From positions 5,824-69,823 of the forward strand of contig JAQTOA010000010.1 in the NCBI GenBank assembly GCA_028713555.1: a DNA stretch of 64,000 nucleotides, written 5' to 3'. This stretch comes from Sterolibacterium sp. (GTDB taxonomy: Bacteria; Pseudomonadota; Gammaproteobacteria; Burkholderiales; Rhodocyclaceae). Each line of letters opens with the position of its first letter. Position 1 is the stretch's first letter. The notes beneath the pieces were generated by a model. The model did not search any database, was not told the DNA's origin, and worked only from the letters and a program-made list of their open reading frames with translations. This document shows, piece by piece, positions 1 through 9,346 of this stretch. The position numbers and the translations under genes are program-made.

Positions 1-258
1 CGGCGCAGCCTTCTTCGCTACGGGCTTCTTGGCAGCAACCTTCTTCGGTGCAGCCTTCTTCGCTACGGGCTTCTTGGCAGCAGCCTTCTTCGGCGCAGCC
101 TTCTTCGCTACGGGCTTCTTGGCAGCAACCTTCTTCGGTGCAGCCTTCTTCGCTACGGGCTTCTTGGCAGCAGCCTTCTTCGGCGCAGCCTTCTTCGCTA
201 CGGGCTTCTTGGCAGCAGCCTTCTTCGGCGCAGCCTTCTTCGCTACGGGCTTCTTGGC
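1..258. repeat. 45-bp tandem repeat inside the histone H1-like gene
   Basis: About five and a half copies of a 45-bp unit encode the 15-residue [15 protein letters not shown] motif on the minus strand. Copies differ at only a few bases, for example Ala/Val alternation at one codon. The array runs off the left edge. Such an array can gain or lose units by slippage or recombination. Confidence 0.85.
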
Positions 259-306
259 GGGAGCAGCCTTCTTCGCCGCAGGCTTCTTGGTCTTGGCGTT
301 AGCCAT
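1..306 (-). CDS. Histone H1-like lysine/alanine/proline-rich DNA-binding protein (C-terminus outside window)
   Basis: The minus strand reads [19 protein letters not shown] and continues as copies of a 15-residue unit, [15 protein letters not shown]. This is the very basic, low-complexity composition of bacterial histone H1-like and AlgP-like proteins, which bind and compact DNA without sequence specificity. The frame is open to base 1, so the 3' end lies outside the window. The start is well fixed: a near-perfect Shine-Dalgarno AAGGAGGT lies about 6 nt before ATG at 306-304. A small ORF upstream overlaps this start by 8 nt, which suggests translational coupling. The family assignment rests on composition and repeats only. 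Repeat number is expected to vary between strains. Confidence 0.8.
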   Translation of the reverse strand, partial: MANAKTKKPAAKKAAPAKKPVAKKAAPKKAAAKKPVAKKAAPKKAAAKKPVAKKAAPKKVAAKKPVAKKAAPKKAAAKKPVAKKAAPKKVAAKKPVAKKAAP

Positions 307-544
307 ATCGAACCTCCTTAACAAAGTAACAGGAATGAAACACAAGTAAAGCTACCCGCCCGAACCAGCGCGGATTATTCAAGGCTGCGGTAGCAGCCTT
401 AGAATTCTGCAAAGACCATTCCGCCTTGGAAGCGGCAACGGCAGCTTTGCGGCGACTATGGGAAAAGGAAAATGAAGAGGAGGATTCAGGCATGAGATCG
501 ACTGGCAGTGGCTTGGCGGCTGTTGTAGTAGCTGTCACCTGCAT
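299..544 (-). CDS. Small ORF (81 aa) upstream of and overlapping the H1-like gene, unknown function
   Basis: This frame starts at ATG 544-542 after a good Shine-Dalgarno (AGGAG, 7-nt spacing) and ends with a TAA that overlaps the first codons of the H1-like gene by 8 nt. The 81-residue product has a serine-rich stretch near residues 20-30, an alanine-rich middle with basic residues, and a hydrophobic C-terminal part. I recognise no family. The ribosome-binding site, the overlap with the downstream start and the operator-like repeats upstream are the arguments that it is translated. It could instead be an untranslated leader that happens to be open. Confidence 0.4.
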   Translation of the reverse strand: MQVTATTTAAKPLPVDLMPESSSSFSFSHSRRKAAVAASKAEWSLQNSKAATAALNNPRWFGRVALLVFHSCYFVKEVRYG

Positions 545-638
545 CGATCATCTCCTGTGGTTTGCTTCCAATGCTGGGATCAAACCTCAGCCAGCATATC
601 CCCGTATTACCCCGAGTGATCTTCAACTTTCGGGATGA

Positions 639-686
639 CCTACTACATATAGTAGGCCAATATCAAAATATTACTAAGTGTAGTAG
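639..686. promoter_or_regulatory. Twin TACTA-N4-TAGTA inverted repeats, candidate operator
   Basis: CCTACTACATATAGTAGG at 639-656 is a perfect 7-bp inverted repeat with a 4-bp spacer. A second TACTA-AGTG-TAGTA element lies at 672-685, about 31 bp centre to centre, or three helical turns. Both are in an AT-rich gap upstream of the small ORF and H1-like gene on the minus strand. A weak minus-strand promoter (TTGCAA, 17 bp, TACACT) would place its -10 inside the second repeat, as expected for a repressor site. The regulator is unknown. Confidence 0.5.
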
Positions 687-771
687 TTCAAAATAAAACT
701 TGCAAGAAATATTTAATGATGCCGGTAATTTTTTCTGATTGGGTAACTACCGTCCTGCCGGCGTAACAAAA

Positions 772-1356
772 TCACGTCTGACGGTAACCAGGAAAACGGC
801 TGGCGATGTTCTGCCAGTCGAAATGTGGGCCGGGGTCGGTCTTGCGGCCAGGTGCAATCTCAGCGTGTCCAACGACGGCGGTAAGCGGGTAACTGCATTT
901 CAGCACATTCAATAAATGTTCCAAAGTGCGGTACTGCACGTCTTCAAAGGGCAATTCGTCACAACCCTCCAGTTCGATGCCAACGGAGAAGTCGTTGCAC
1001 CGATCACGACCGTTCCAACTCGACAAACCGGCATGCCAGGCGCGTTTATCGCAGGGAACAAACTGGATAAGCGCACCGTCGCGGCGGATCAGAAAGTGCG
1101 CCGAGACATGCAGAGTATGGATCTTGGCATAGTAAGCATGGTCGGCGGGACTGAGCCGGTTGGTGAACAGGCGCTCGATGGCGTCGCCGCCGAACTCGCC
1201 CGGCGGCAGACTGATAGCGTGGATAACGACAAGTTGGATAATTTCGCCCGGCGGGCGCTCATCGCAGTTCGGTGAAGGAACGAAACGCGCGCCGGGCAGC
1301 AGCGCAGAGGCATTTAGCGCGGTGCCGAGCGGAGCCGGCGTCATTCGCGCGGTCAT
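772..1356 (-). CDS. ampD: 1,6-anhydro-N-acetylmuramyl-L-alanine amidase AmpD
   Basis: AmpD is the cytoplasmic zinc amidase that removes the peptide from anhydro-muropeptides during cell-wall recycling. Its loss raises the inducer of AmpR-type beta-lactamase control in many bacteria. The 194-residue protein has the amidase_2 fold signatures: zinc ligands fit His46, His164 and Asp174, with Glu128 and Lys172 in the expected catalytic positions (GIELEG and GHAEIAPGRKTDPG). Length matches the family. The ATG at 1356 overlaps the pilR stop by 4 nt (ATGA). A second in-frame Met four residues later is also possible. It is the last gene of the pilS-pilR-ampD run. Confidence 0.93.
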   Translation of the reverse strand: MTARMTPAPLGTALNASALLPGARFVPSPNCDERPPGEIIQLVVIHAISLPPGEFGGDAIERLFTNRLSPADHAYYAKIHTLHVSAHFLIRRDGALIQFVPCDKRAWHAGLSSWNGRDRCNDFSVGIELEGCDELPFEDVQYRTLEHLLNVLKCSYPLTAVVGHAEIAPGRKTDPGPHFDWQNIASRFPGYRQT

Positions 1357-2732
1357 TCATTAAGACCCAGGCGTTGCATACGATAACGCAGCGAGCGGAA
1401 GGTCACTCCGAGCAACTTGGCCGCCGCCGTGCGGTTAAAACGAGTCTTTTGCAGGGCGTCGAGGATCACCTGCTTCTCCACCTGATCAAGATGCTCCTGC
1501 AACGGCAGCTGGTCATGCGGCTGAGCACCTCCAGGCGAGGCTTCATCCGGAACCGTAGAAGCAAGATGCAAGTCGGCAACGTCGATGCTGTCTCCGGCGA
1601 GCAATGCCAGGGCGCGTTCCAGCACATTCTCCAGTTCCCGCACATTACCGGGAAACGGGTATTTATCTAAAGCCGCCAGCGCGGCCGGGGTCAGCAGCGG
1701 AACCGGCATCCCGGCGGTATTTGCCAGCCGTTCCAGAAAGTAGTGCGTCAGCAGCGGAACGTCCTCCCGGCATTCGCGCAGCGAAGGCATTCTGAGTTCG
1801 ATGACATTCAGGCGATAGAACAGATCCTGGCGAAACCTGCCCTGCTCCACCAGCGTCTTGAGATTTTGATGTGTAGCGCAGATGATCCGGACATCCACGG
1901 CGTCCTCGCCAGTGGCGCCGACCTTGCGCACCCGCTTCTCCTGAATCGCACGCAGCAGCTTGACCTGCATGGTCAGCGGCAGATCGGCCACCTCGTCGAG
2001 AAACAAGGTGCCTCCATTGGCCGCCTGGAAGAAACCGGCGCGCTCGCTTTCCGCACCGGTGAATGCGCCCTTGCGATAGCCGAAAAACTCGCTTTCCATG
2101 AGGTTCTCCGGAATCGCCCCGCAATTGATGGGAATAAAAGGCGCGGCGCGGCGCGCGCCAAGTCGATGGATCAGGCTCGCCGCCAATTCCTTGCCGCTAC
2201 CCGACTCGCCCGAAATATAGACCGGCGCCTGGCTCCGCGCGACTCGCGCGACCAGTGCACGCGTCTGGCACATCGCCGAAGAATTTCCAAGCAGGGCCTG
2301 AGTCGGAGAAGGTGCATCGCTATCGCCATGCTGCGGCAAGTCGATAGCGGATTTGACCAAAATGCGCAGCTGATCCAGCGAAACCGGCTTGGCCAGATAA
2401 TCAAAGGCACCAGCCTTGAGGGCCGAGACGGCGTTTTCCATGCTGCCATAGGCGGTGATCACGGCTACCGGCGTATCCTGGCAGCACTCGCCGATGTGGC
2501 GGACCAGATCAAGGCCTTCGCCGTCAGGCAGACGCATGTCGGTCAAACATAAACGGTAGCGGTTATCGCTCAATAGACGCTTGGCCTCGGCGACAGTGCC
2601 CGCGCAGTCGGTCGCCAGACCCATACGCGCGAGTGTCAGGTCGAGCAGTTCGCGAATATCCGGTTCGTCATCGACCACCAGCACGCGAATCTGCTGCTCG
2701 ATGCGGTTCTTGGCTTCAGTCTTTGCAGACAT
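1353..2732 (-). CDS. pilR: Sigma-54-dependent response regulator PilR
   Basis: This NtrC-class activator (459 aa) has a receiver domain with phospho-acceptor Asp65 (LTDMRLPDG). An AAA+ sigma-54-interaction domain follows, with Walker A GESGSGKE at 175-182 and the GAFTGA loop at 222-227. The C-terminal Fis-type helix-turn-helix contains RSLRYRMQRLGL, a pattern typical of PilR. PilR normally activates pilA transcription with RpoN when phosphorylated by PilS. No pilA is in the window, but type IV pilus assembly genes lie about 10 kb away. The stop/start junction with pilS is TAATG, so translation is probably coupled. Other NtrC-family regulators are possible, but the kinase partner and HTH favour PilR. 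Confidence 0.88.
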   Translation of the reverse strand: MSAKTEAKNRIEQQIRVLVVDDEPDIRELLDLTLARMGLATDCAGTVAEAKRLLSDNRYRLCLTDMRLPDGEGLDLVRHIGECCQDTPVAVITAYGSMENAVSALKAGAFDYLAKPVSLDQLRILVKSAIDLPQHGDSDAPSPTQALLGNSSAMCQTRALVARVARSQAPVYISGESGSGKELAASLIHRLGARRAAPFIPINCGAIPENLMESEFFGYRKGAFTGAESERAGFFQAANGGTLFLDEVADLPLTMQVKLLRAIQEKRVRKVGATGEDAVDVRIICATHQNLKTLVEQGRFRQDLFYRLNVIELRMPSLRECREDVPLLTHYFLERLANTAGMPVPLLTPAALAALDKYPFPGNVRELENVLERALALLAGDSIDVADLHLASTVPDEASPGGAQPHDQLPLQEHLDQVEKQVILDALQKTRFNRTAAAKLLGVTFRSLRYRMQRLGLNE

Positions 2733-4285
2733 TACTCCCCCTTCCCATTCAGGCAGAAATGCGCGCCGGGTGCATTCGCCTGAATTTCCAACTGTGCACC
2801 GTTGGCTTCGCAGAGTTCCCGCGCTATATACAGTCCAAGTCCAGTGCCACTCGAATGCGTGGTGAAAAATGGCTCAAACACCTGAGCACGCAACTCTGGC
2901 GCGATCCCCGCACCGTCGTCAATAATATGCAATTCCGTACGACCCGGGGAGGTCGCTGTGCGCGTTTCAATACGAATGCTGCCCTGTCCACCACTACAGT
3001 AGCGTAGCGCGTTGCCAAGCAGATTCCAGAGCACACGGTTGAGATGGCTGCGATCGAAGCCCAGCAAGGCGGCTCCGTCTATGGCCGTGGCAACCACCTC
3101 GCTGACGCGATGGTCATTGACGGCGTACTCATCGAGGAAGGTTTCGATGAAACCACTCAGGCGCAGCCGTTCCGGTTGAGCATTGTCGCGCCGCCCCAAT
3201 TCCAGCACTTCGCCGACCAGACGGTTGAGGCGCTGGGTGTTGTCACCGATGATGCGGGTCAGGCGCGTTTGGGTAAGGTCGCCCTGATCCTCGGCTAGCA
3301 ATTCCGCGGCGTGGCTGATCGCTGATAGCGGATTGCGGATCTCGTGCGCCATATTGGCGGTAAGTCGGCCAAGTGCAGCCAATTTCAGTTGCTGTGCCTG
3401 TGCCAGCTCCCGGTCCATGTCCTCAATATAGATCAGAGCATTCCCCCCTTCCCCGGCGGGAAGAAAACGGATTCGCAGCAAGCGGCCGCTATCGGGAATC
3501 CGGATGATTTCCGCCACTTCAGCGGATTGCTGGTGCCAACGCGCAAAACATAGCGCCAGCATCCCAGAAACCGCAGTAAGATCCGCCGTGAGAGGCACGC
3601 GTACTCCGAGCAGATTCTCCGCCTGGGGATTATGTTGTCTGATCATGCCATTAGCATCGACCACCAATACACCATCCTGCATGTCGCGGATTACGCGCTG
3701 ATTAATTCTCATCTGATCGGCCAGTTCTATGCCACGGCGGCGCGCCAATTCCTCGTTAGCCACCACGCGCCGTGCCAACAGGCGCGCACTGATCGCGGTG
3801 GCGAAAAATCCGATGCTGGTAATCCCGGAACGAATGAAGCCTTCGGGATCGGCACTAAATTCCAGTACCCGATAAGCCTGTTCAAGCAACACCGCCAGTG
3901 TCGCCAGCGCTGCAAAGAACAAGGTGAGGCGCCCCTGGCCAACCAACCCGGCGCCCGCCAGAACCACCAGCAGCATGAAGGCCATGCCGCTCTTGGCGCC
4001 GCCGCTGGCATACATCAACAGGGTCAACACCAGGATATCGGTGACGACCTGTAGCGTCAGGTGGAAACTGAAACCACGCCGGAACTGCCGTAGAGCAACA
4101 TAAAACAGCAGCGCCAGCAGCAAGTAGGCAAAGCTGGCCCTGGCAAACATGTCAGGATTCTGCGAGCCGAAACTCAGCGAACCGCCATAGATCAGTATGG
4201 CGCAGATAAAAACTGTCGCCACGCCCAATCGGTACAAATTGAAATAATGCAAAGAACGCCAGAAAGCATCCGGCGGCCCCAGCAT
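2732..4285 (-). CDS. pilS: Sensor histidine kinase PilS
   Basis: This membrane sensor kinase pairs with PilR. From the N-terminus it shows about six hydrophobic segments within the first 180 residues, a PAS-like domain (IRDMQDGVLVVDANGMI), a DHp domain with the phosphorylated histidine in NMAHEIRNPL (about residue 314 from this start) and an HATPase domain with DDGAGI and GTGLGL motifs. ATG at 4285 gives 517 aa and leaves 16 nt to the upstream gene. A GTG at 4363 would add 26 residues but overlap that gene by about 60 nt. In type IV pilus systems PilS senses pilin in the membrane; that role is transferred from the family. Confidence 0.85.
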   Translation of the reverse strand: MLGPPDAFWRSLHYFNLYRLGVATVFICAILIYGGSLSFGSQNPDMFARASFAYLLLALLFYVALRQFRRGFSFHLTLQVVTDILVLTLLMYASGGAKSGMAFMLLVVLAGAGLVGQGRLTLFFAALATLAVLLEQAYRVLEFSADPEGFIRSGITSIGFFATAISARLLARRVVANEELARRRGIELADQMRINQRVIRDMQDGVLVVDANGMIRQHNPQAENLLGVRVPLTADLTAVSGMLALCFARWHQQSAEVAEIIRIPDSGRLLRIRFLPAGEGGNALIYIEDMDRELAQAQQLKLAALGRLTANMAHEIRNPLSAISHAAELLAEDQGDLTQTRLTRIIGDNTQRLNRLVGEVLELGRRDNAQPERLRLSGFIETFLDEYAVNDHRVSEVVATAIDGAALLGFDRSHLNRVLWNLLGNALRYCSGGQGSIRIETRTATSPGRTELHIIDDGAGIAPELRAQVFEPFFTTHSSGTGLGLYIARELCEANGAQLEIQANAPGAHFCLNGKGE

Positions 4286-4301
4286 CGGTGCAGCCCTCGT
4301 G

Positions 4302-4532
4302 TCAGCGCTTTCGCTCAAGCGGACCGAGTCCACGATGCTGCTCGCAGCAATAGTATTGCTCACCTGACTTCAGGCTTTCGGTTTCGGGCAGATTCACGCC
4401 ACATTGCGCGCAGGCCACCATTTGCTGCGCGGGGGGAGGCGGCGGGGCGGCAGAACGATGACGACGCCCAGAGCTTCGCAGGATCATATACACAATCACC
4501 GCGAGCAATCCGAACCACAGCAGCTTAGACAT
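4302..4532 (-). CDS. Small membrane-anchored zinc-ribbon-like protein (PP0621-like)
   Basis: This 76-residue protein has one N-terminal transmembrane helix (residues 3-18), a basic and proline-rich linker (RRHRSAAPPPPP), and a small cysteine module with CAQC and YYCCEQH that could hold a zinc ion. It resembles the short PP0621-type proteins found near pilS in proteobacteria, though I am recalling that family from memory. It lies 16 nt upstream of the chosen pilS start and probably shares its transcript. No function is known. A role with the PilS/PilR system is suggested only by position. Confidence 0.6.
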   Translation of the reverse strand: MSKLLWFGLLAVIVYMILRSSGRRHRSAAPPPPPAQQMVACAQCGVNLPETESLKSGEQYYCCEQHRGLGPLERKR

Positions 4533-4639
4533 TACGCCCCCGTCTCACAGCTTGCCCCCAAACACCCCCCCCACCGCAGGGAGGGGCTTGTGAAATGGAC
4601 GGACTTCGAACACCGAAACCAAATCTATTTGATTCTTGA

Positions 4640-6367
4640 TTAGGTCCATGTCATTGTGAAGGTCGGAGCCGGTGAAATCACCGTACCGGTCGAATCTATC
4701 ACTTTAAACGTCGCCGTTCCGTCCGCTGAACATGGGTTATTTGGCCACGCTGCCACGAAATAGCCGCCAGATGTAGTTACCGTTACGGTAGCGTTACTCG
4801 CTGTCACAGGTCCATTGGGCGCAGCCGCCATGACCGTTGCAATCAGTGGGCTGCTTGACATCACAGTGTAGGGCGGTCTTCCCCCATTAATAAAAAATAC
4901 AGAATAAGTGATCCCGCCGCCAGGGCAAGTGCGTGTGGCTGGTACGCCTGTAGTAGTCACTGTCCAGGTGGCTGACGCGGGAATTACGGTAAATCCCGTG
5001 CCTGTTGCCACGTTCACCGCAATACTCACAGATGCCGATCCCGTCGCGTCCTGTACCAATACTTTCGACACGCCATCGGCCACGCCGGTAATGGTCAACG
5101 ACGTACTGCTAACGCTCGCCGTGACAACACTGATGTTGCTGCTAGTGACTGTGTAAGGTGGGGTACCGCCGCCGATAATAAAAGGTTGAGGCACTCCTAT
5201 ATTTGTTGCGGAGATAGTAATCGCGGGTTGCGCAGTGGTGTATAGCGCAGCACCGGCGGAATTGGCCACTGTCACGGCTATCGTTTTCGAGGCTCCCGTT
5301 GCATCGTAGACAACAATGTTTGCCGCGCCGGCAGCCACGCCGGTAATCATCATCGTCGGGCTGCTGACGCTCACCGTGGCAACGGCGGAGTTACTGCTGG
5401 AAGCGGTATAGGGTGCGGCACCTCCGGCGATGGAGTAGGTCGCAACCCCACCCGTGGCGATCGTGATAGCGCTTGGCGCGGTGGTAAACAGCGGCGCGGC
5501 AGTACCGCCGACCGTCAGGGCTATCGTTTTCGATGCCCCGGTTGCGTCGAAAACGCCAATGGTTGCCGCGCCCGCCGTAACGCCGGTAACGGCCAAGGTC
5601 GTGCCGCTGACGCTCACCGTGGCAACGCTGTTGCTGCTGCTGGTGGCGGTGTAAGGCGGGGTGCCGCCGCCAATGGTGTAGCTCGTCGCCGCCCCGCCGA
5701 CCGGAATGGTGACTGCGGGTAGCGCGCTGGTGAACAACGGAGTAGCGGCGACAGTACCGCCAACTGTCACGGCTATCGACACCGAAGCTCCCTTCGCATC
5801 GAAGACTGCGATGTTTGCCGTGCCTGTCGCCGCACCGGTGACGGCCAGGGTCGTGCCGCTGACGCTCGCCGTGACAACGCTGTTGTTGCTGCTGGTAGCG
5901 GTGTAGGGTGCAGTCCCGCCGCCAATGGTGTAGCTCGTTGCCGCCCCGCCGACGGGGATGGCGACAGTGGGTAGCGCGCTGGTGAACAGTGGAGTTACAG
6001 CAGCGGCGCTGACTGTTACGTTAATCGTTATGATGTTTTTATTGGAATCCGTCAGAGTCAGCGTATTGCTGCCGACACTCGCCAAAGTGGAGGTAAAGAT
6101 GTATTGGCCGCCGGATGAACTGACCGAGGAGGCGCTGGCGATAGATGGGTTGTTTGAGGTCACAGCGTAACCCGGCATGCCTCCTGTAACAACAAAGCTC
6201 AGAACCTGACCAATGCTTCCGCTTGCCGTGGCTGGGGAAACCGCAAGCGGCGCTGTTGTGACAGCCGGCGTATCGCCGCCGCCGCTGACACACCCCATCA
6301 GCCCGAGCACTCCTGTCAGAACGACCGCCGCGAGGAATTTATTAAATTTTGTTCTCAGCATGTTCAT
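4640..6367 (-). CDS. Lipoprotein with tandem ~84-residue Ig-like repeats
   Basis: The 575-residue product begins with a lipoprotein signal peptide ending in GLMGC (Cys26), then a short Gly-rich spacer. About six Ig-like units follow, each near 84 residues, with a recurring core such as YTIGGGTPPYTATSS. They resemble bacterial Ig-like/cadherin-like surface modules. The protein is expected to be anchored at the outer membrane and to work in adhesion or surface structure. It has no enzymatic motif. The start may be ATG at 6367 or 6361; an AGGA motif suits both. Its closeness to the pilus genes and to a second Ig-repeat lipoprotein after pilQ suggests a surface function, by inference only. Confidence 0.7.
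   Translation of the reverse strand: MNMLRTKFNKFLAAVVLTGVLGLMGCVSGGGDTPAVTTAPLAVSPATASGSIGQVLSFVVTGGMPGYAVTSNNPSIASASSVSSSGGQYIFTSTLASVGSNTLTLTDSNKNIITINVTVSAAAVTPLFTSALPTVAIPVGGAATSYTIGGGTAPYTATSSNNSVVTASVSGTTLAVTGAATGTANIAVFDAKGASVSIAVTVGGTVAATPLFTSALPAVTIPVGGAATSYTIGGGTPPYTATSSSNSVATVSVSGTTLAVTGVTAGAATIGVFDATGASKTIALTVGGTAAPLFTTAPSAITIATGGVATYSIAGGAAPYTASSSNSAVATVSVSSPTMMITGVAAGAANIVVYDATGASKTIAVTVANSAGAALYTTAQPAITISATNIGVPQPFIIGGGTPPYTVTSSNISVVTASVSSTSLTITGVADGVSKVLVQDATGSASVSIAVNVATGTGFTVIPASATWTVTTTGVPATRTCPGGGITYSVFFINGGRPPYTVMSSSPLIATVMAAAPNGPVTASNATVTVTTSGGYFVAAWPNNPCSADGTATFKVIDSTGTVISPAPTFTMTWT
5150..6010. repeat. ~252-bp imperfect tandem DNA repeats within the Ig-repeat lipoprotein gene
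   Basis: Near-identical blocks recur with a 252-bp period, equal to 84 codons. For example, the same caatggtgtagctcg word occurs at about 5671 and 5923. At least two adjacent units are highly similar at DNA level, so unit number could change by recombination. Confidence 0.7.
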
Positions 6368-6511
6368 TCCTATTCCAAGATCATTTCTGCCGGCCCGGTC
6401 ATGAGTAATTCACCATCCTCATTAGGAAGATAATCCGGGTGGAAATCAGTCCATCGCGATAATACATGGCTGTATAGCTACTTGCAAAACCGGGGCCGGA
6501 AGCGCGATGCA

Positions 6512-7663
6512 TTAAATTTCTCCAACCGCAAACAGACGGCGATGTTCGCGGATAGCGTAGCGGTCGGTCATGCCAGCGATGTAATCGGCAACAGCGCGAG
6601 CCTTGGCGGCATGTTGAAAAATCTCTGCCGATTGACCGGCCAACGCCATCTGTTGATATTGCGGCGGCAGCAAAGCGGGTTCCGCCATGAAGGCGCCGAA
6701 CAAGTCGCTAACGATACGCCGCGCCTTGTTGGTCATGCGCAGCACCTGGTAATGGCGATAGAGCTGGTCGCGCAGGAAAACCTTGAGGCTGCGCTGCTGC
6801 GCATGCATGCCCTGGCTGAAGGCCACCAAGGGTGGCGCAGTATGGACTGCTTCCAGCGAAGACGGTGCGGCGGCGGCAATCCTGTGCCGGGTTTCATTGA
6901 TCAGATCCAGCACCTGGGCATTGATCATGCGCCGCACGGTTTCATGGATCAGGCGACGTCCGGCGATGGCCGGATGTTCGTTGCGAACCTCCAGAACATG
7001 GCGGGCAAATGTATCCACCTGGTCGAGTTGCTCGAGCGTAATCAGGCCGGAGCGCAAGCCATCGTCGACGTCGTGATTATTGTAGGCAATCTCGTCGGCG
7101 AGGTTGCAGATTTGCGCTTCCAGCGATGGCCGGCGATCTTCGAGGAAACGTAGTCCGAGTTCGCCCAATTCGCGCGCCCGCTCCGGCGAGCAATGCTTGA
7201 GTATGCCCTCGCGCGTCTCGAAGCACAGGTTGAGGCCGTCGAAAGCGGCGTAGCGTCCTTCGAGCAGATCGACGGTACGCAGGCTTTGCAGATTGTGCTC
7301 GAAACCGCCATAGTTCCGCATGCAGGCATTCAAGGCGTCCTGCCCGGCGTGACCGAATGGCGTGTGGCCGAGGTCGTGCGCCAGGGCGATGGCCTCGACC
7401 AGGTCTTCGTTGAGTCGCAAAGCGCGCGCAATGCCGCGGGCGATCTGGGCGACTTCGATGCTATGCGTCAGCCGGGTGCGAAACAAGTCGCCTTCGTGAT
7501 TGACGAACACCTGGGTCTTGTATTCGAGGCGTCGAAAAGCCGTGGAATGGATGATGCGGTCGCGATCGCGCTGGAACTCGCTGCGTTCCGCCGCCGGTGG
7601 TTCGGCAATGGCACGGCCGCGCGAATTGGCGACGCAGACTGCGTAGCAGGCCAGCTCAGTCAT
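6512..7663 (-). CDS. dgt: Deoxyguanosinetriphosphate triphosphohydrolase-like protein
   Basis: This HD-domain dNTPase cleaves dNTPs to a deoxynucleoside and triphosphate, which affects nucleotide pools. The 383-residue protein shows the HD metal site: His67 ([10 protein letters not shown]), His96-Asp97 ([11 protein letters not shown]) and a later Asp in [15 protein letters not shown] at 7663 is chosen because it overlaps the aroB stop by 8 nt and gives the family's usual N-terminus. The frame extends upstream inside aroB, but that extension is Arg-rich nonsense. The order aroK-aroB-dgt is standard in betaproteobacteria. Confidence 0.9.
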   Translation of the reverse strand: MTELACYAVCVANSRGRAIAEPPAAERSEFQRDRDRIIHSTAFRRLEYKTQVFVNHEGDLFRTRLTHSIEVAQIARGIARALRLNEDLVEAIALAHDLGHTPFGHAGQDALNACMRNYGGFEHNLQSLRTVDLLEGRYAAFDGLNLCFETREGILKHCSPERARELGELGLRFLEDRRPSLEAQICNLADEIAYNNHDVDDGLRSGLITLEQLDQVDTFARHVLEVRNEHPAIAGRRLIHETVRRMINAQVLDLINETRHRIAAAAPSSLEAVHTAPPLVAFSQGMHAQQRSLKVFLRDQLYRHYQVLRMTNKARRIVSDLFGAFMAEPALLPPQYQQMALAGQSAEIFQHAAKARAVADYIAGMTDRYAIREHRRLFAVGEI

Positions 7664-8750
7664 GACAACAGGCCTCGATGGCGGCCTGGATCTCGGCCGG
7701 CGACGCCTCGGCCCAGGTAACCGCTTCACCGAGGCGCTTGAGCAGCACCAGACGCAGGCGGCCCGCCACGACTTTCTTGTCATGGCTCATCAATTCCAGA
7801 TAACGGCTGGCGTCCAGCGCTGCTCCCTTAACCGGCAGGCCGGCGCGCGCCAGCAGATGGCGCACCCTGAGGACATCGGCGTCAGTCAGCCAGCCCAGAC
7901 GCCGTGATAATTCAGCCGCCATCAGCGTACCGGCCGCCACTGCCTCGCCATGCAGCCAGGCGCCATAGCCCATCCCGGTCTCGATGGCATGGCCGAAGGT
8001 ATGACCGAGATTCAGCAAGGCACGCCCGCCTTCCTTCGCCGTTTCATGTTCGTCCTCAGCCACCACCTCGGCCTTGTTGGCGCAACTGCGTTGAATCGCA
8101 TAAGCCAGCGCGGCACCGTCCCGGGCGCGCAGCAGATCCATATTGGCCTCCAGCCATTCCAGGAACGGCAGGTCGCGGATCAGGCCGTACTTGATGACTT
8201 CGGCCAATCCCGCGGAGAGTTCGCGCTCCGGCAAGGTCCTGAGCGTATCGGTGTCGGCCAGTACCAGCTTGGGTTGCCAGAAGGCGCCGAGCATGTTTTT
8301 GCCTTGCGGATGATTGATCCCGGTCTTGCCGCCCACCGAAGAATCGACCTGCGCCAACAGAGTCGTCGGCACCTGGATGAAAGGCACCCCGCGCTGATAA
8401 GTAGCTGCGGCGAACCCGGCCAGGTCGCCGATGACGCCGCCGCCCAAAGCGATAATGGTGGTGGCTCGATCGCAATGCTGCGCCAGCAGCGTATCGAAAA
8501 TGCGGTTCAGCGTCTGCCAGTTTTTATGCTGCTCGCCATCGGGAAGCACGATTTCCGTGAGCTTGACGCCAGCAGCACGCAAAGGCTCGGCCAAGGCCCG
8601 CAGATATAGCGGCGCGACGATCTCGTTGGTGACGATTGCCGCGCGAAGGATGGGCAAAGCCGCCAGGAGCAGATTGGCTTGCGGCAGCAAACCGGCGCCG
8701 ATGTGAATCGGATAGGTGCGATTGCCGAGGTTGACATTCAGACTGTGCAT
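7656..8750 (-). CDS. aroB: 3-dehydroquinate synthase
   Basis: AroB converts DAHP to 3-dehydroquinate, the second step of the shikimate pathway, using NAD and a divalent metal. The 364-residue sequence contains the NAD-binding [11 protein letters not shown], the [10 protein letters not shown] loop, and metal-ligand motifs [10 protein letters not shown] and LHGEAVA. Length is as expected. The start at 8750 overlaps the aroK stop by 13 nt and the end overlaps dgt by 8 nt, so the three genes form a tight operon. Confidence 0.96.
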   Translation of the reverse strand: MHSLNVNLGNRTYPIHIGAGLLPQANLLLAALPILRAAIVTNEIVAPLYLRALAEPLRAAGVKLTEIVLPDGEQHKNWQTLNRIFDTLLAQHCDRATTIIALGGGVIGDLAGFAAATYQRGVPFIQVPTTLLAQVDSSVGGKTGINHPQGKNMLGAFWQPKLVLADTDTLRTLPERELSAGLAEVIKYGLIRDLPFLEWLEANMDLLRARDGAALAYAIQRSCANKAEVVAEDEHETAKEGGRALLNLGHTFGHAIETGMGYGAWLHGEAVAAGTLMAAELSRRLGWLTDADVLRVRHLLARAGLPVKGAALDASRYLELMSHDKKVVAGRLRLVLLKRLGEAVTWAEASPAEIQAAIEACCHD

Positions 8751-9265
8751 CGGCTGCGCACCTCGCGTTCGAGTTGTTTCACCAGATGGGAGGAATCGCC
8801 GTTGCCGCTCTCAACGACGATATCGGCTATTTCGCGATACAAGGGGTCGCGCTCGACATACAGTTCCGCCAGCTTGGCCAGCGGATCGGCGACTTGCAGC
8901 AGCGGCCGGTTGCGGCCATGGCGAGTACGCTCCCAGAGCTGCCGGGGTTGCGCGCAGAGATAGATCACCGTGCCGCTGTTCGCCAGGTTGGCGCGGTTGC
9001 CCGGATCGAGCACGGCGCCTCCGCCGGTCGCCATCACCAGGCCGGTTTCCTGGGTCAGCGCCTGCAAGATCTGCACTTCCCGTGCGCGGAATCCGGCCTC
9101 GCCCTCGATCTCGAATATGACAGGGATGCGCACGCCGGTGCGTGTCTCGATCTCATCATCGGTATCCACGAAGCGACGGCCCAGACGCTTGGCCAGTTGG
9201 CGGCCTACGGTGGTCTTGCCGGCGCCCATCAGGCCGACGAGGTAGATGTTGTCCTTGGCTGGCAT
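8738..9265 (-). CDS. aroK: Shikimate kinase
   Basis: AroK phosphorylates shikimate at the 3-position, the fifth step of the shikimate pathway. The 175-residue protein has a P-loop ([11 protein letters not shown]), the shikimate-binding DTDDEIE and GGGAV motifs and the lid arginine in RNRPLL. ATG at 9265 fits the usual [11 protein letters not shown] start; a GTG 27 nt upstream is also open. No good Shine-Dalgarno is visible. aroK normally follows pilQ directly; here a lipoprotein gene and a terminator lie between them. Confidence 0.95.
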   Translation of the reverse strand: MPAKDNIYLVGLMGAGKTTVGRQLAKRLGRRFVDTDDEIETRTGVRIPVIFEIEGEAGFRAREVQILQALTQETGLVMATGGGAVLDPGNRANLANSGTVIYLCAQPRQLWERTRHGRNRPLLQVADPLAKLAELYVERDPLYREIADIVVESGNGDSSHLVKQLEREVRSRCTV

Positions 9266-9298
9266 AGCAGGATTGTAGCAATAGTGGAGCACCTAAAC

Positions 9299-9328
9299 GA
9301 AAAGCCGGCTATTTCTAGCCGGCTTTTC
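9299..9328 (-). terminator. Rho-independent terminator after the Ig-repeat lipoprotein gene
   Basis: A perfect 13-bp inverted repeat (GAAAAGCCGGCTA, 4-nt loop, complement) lies 18 nt past the lipoprotein stop. On the minus strand it ends in CTTTTCGTTT. It separates the pilM-to-lipoprotein transcript from aroK-aroB-dgt, so aroK probably needs its own promoter or read-through. Confidence 0.8.
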
Positions 9329-9346
9329 GCGAGTGATCCTTGCTGG

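Noticed and set aside
1..260. 45-bp direct repeats could suggest a CRISPR array
   Set aside because: Repeats are contiguous without unique spacers and encode a regular basic protein with a strong ribosome-binding site.
29..349. Plus-strand Phe/Ala-rich frame through the repeat
   Set aside because: It is the complement of the H1-like repeats, has no ribosome-binding site, and its composition is implausible.
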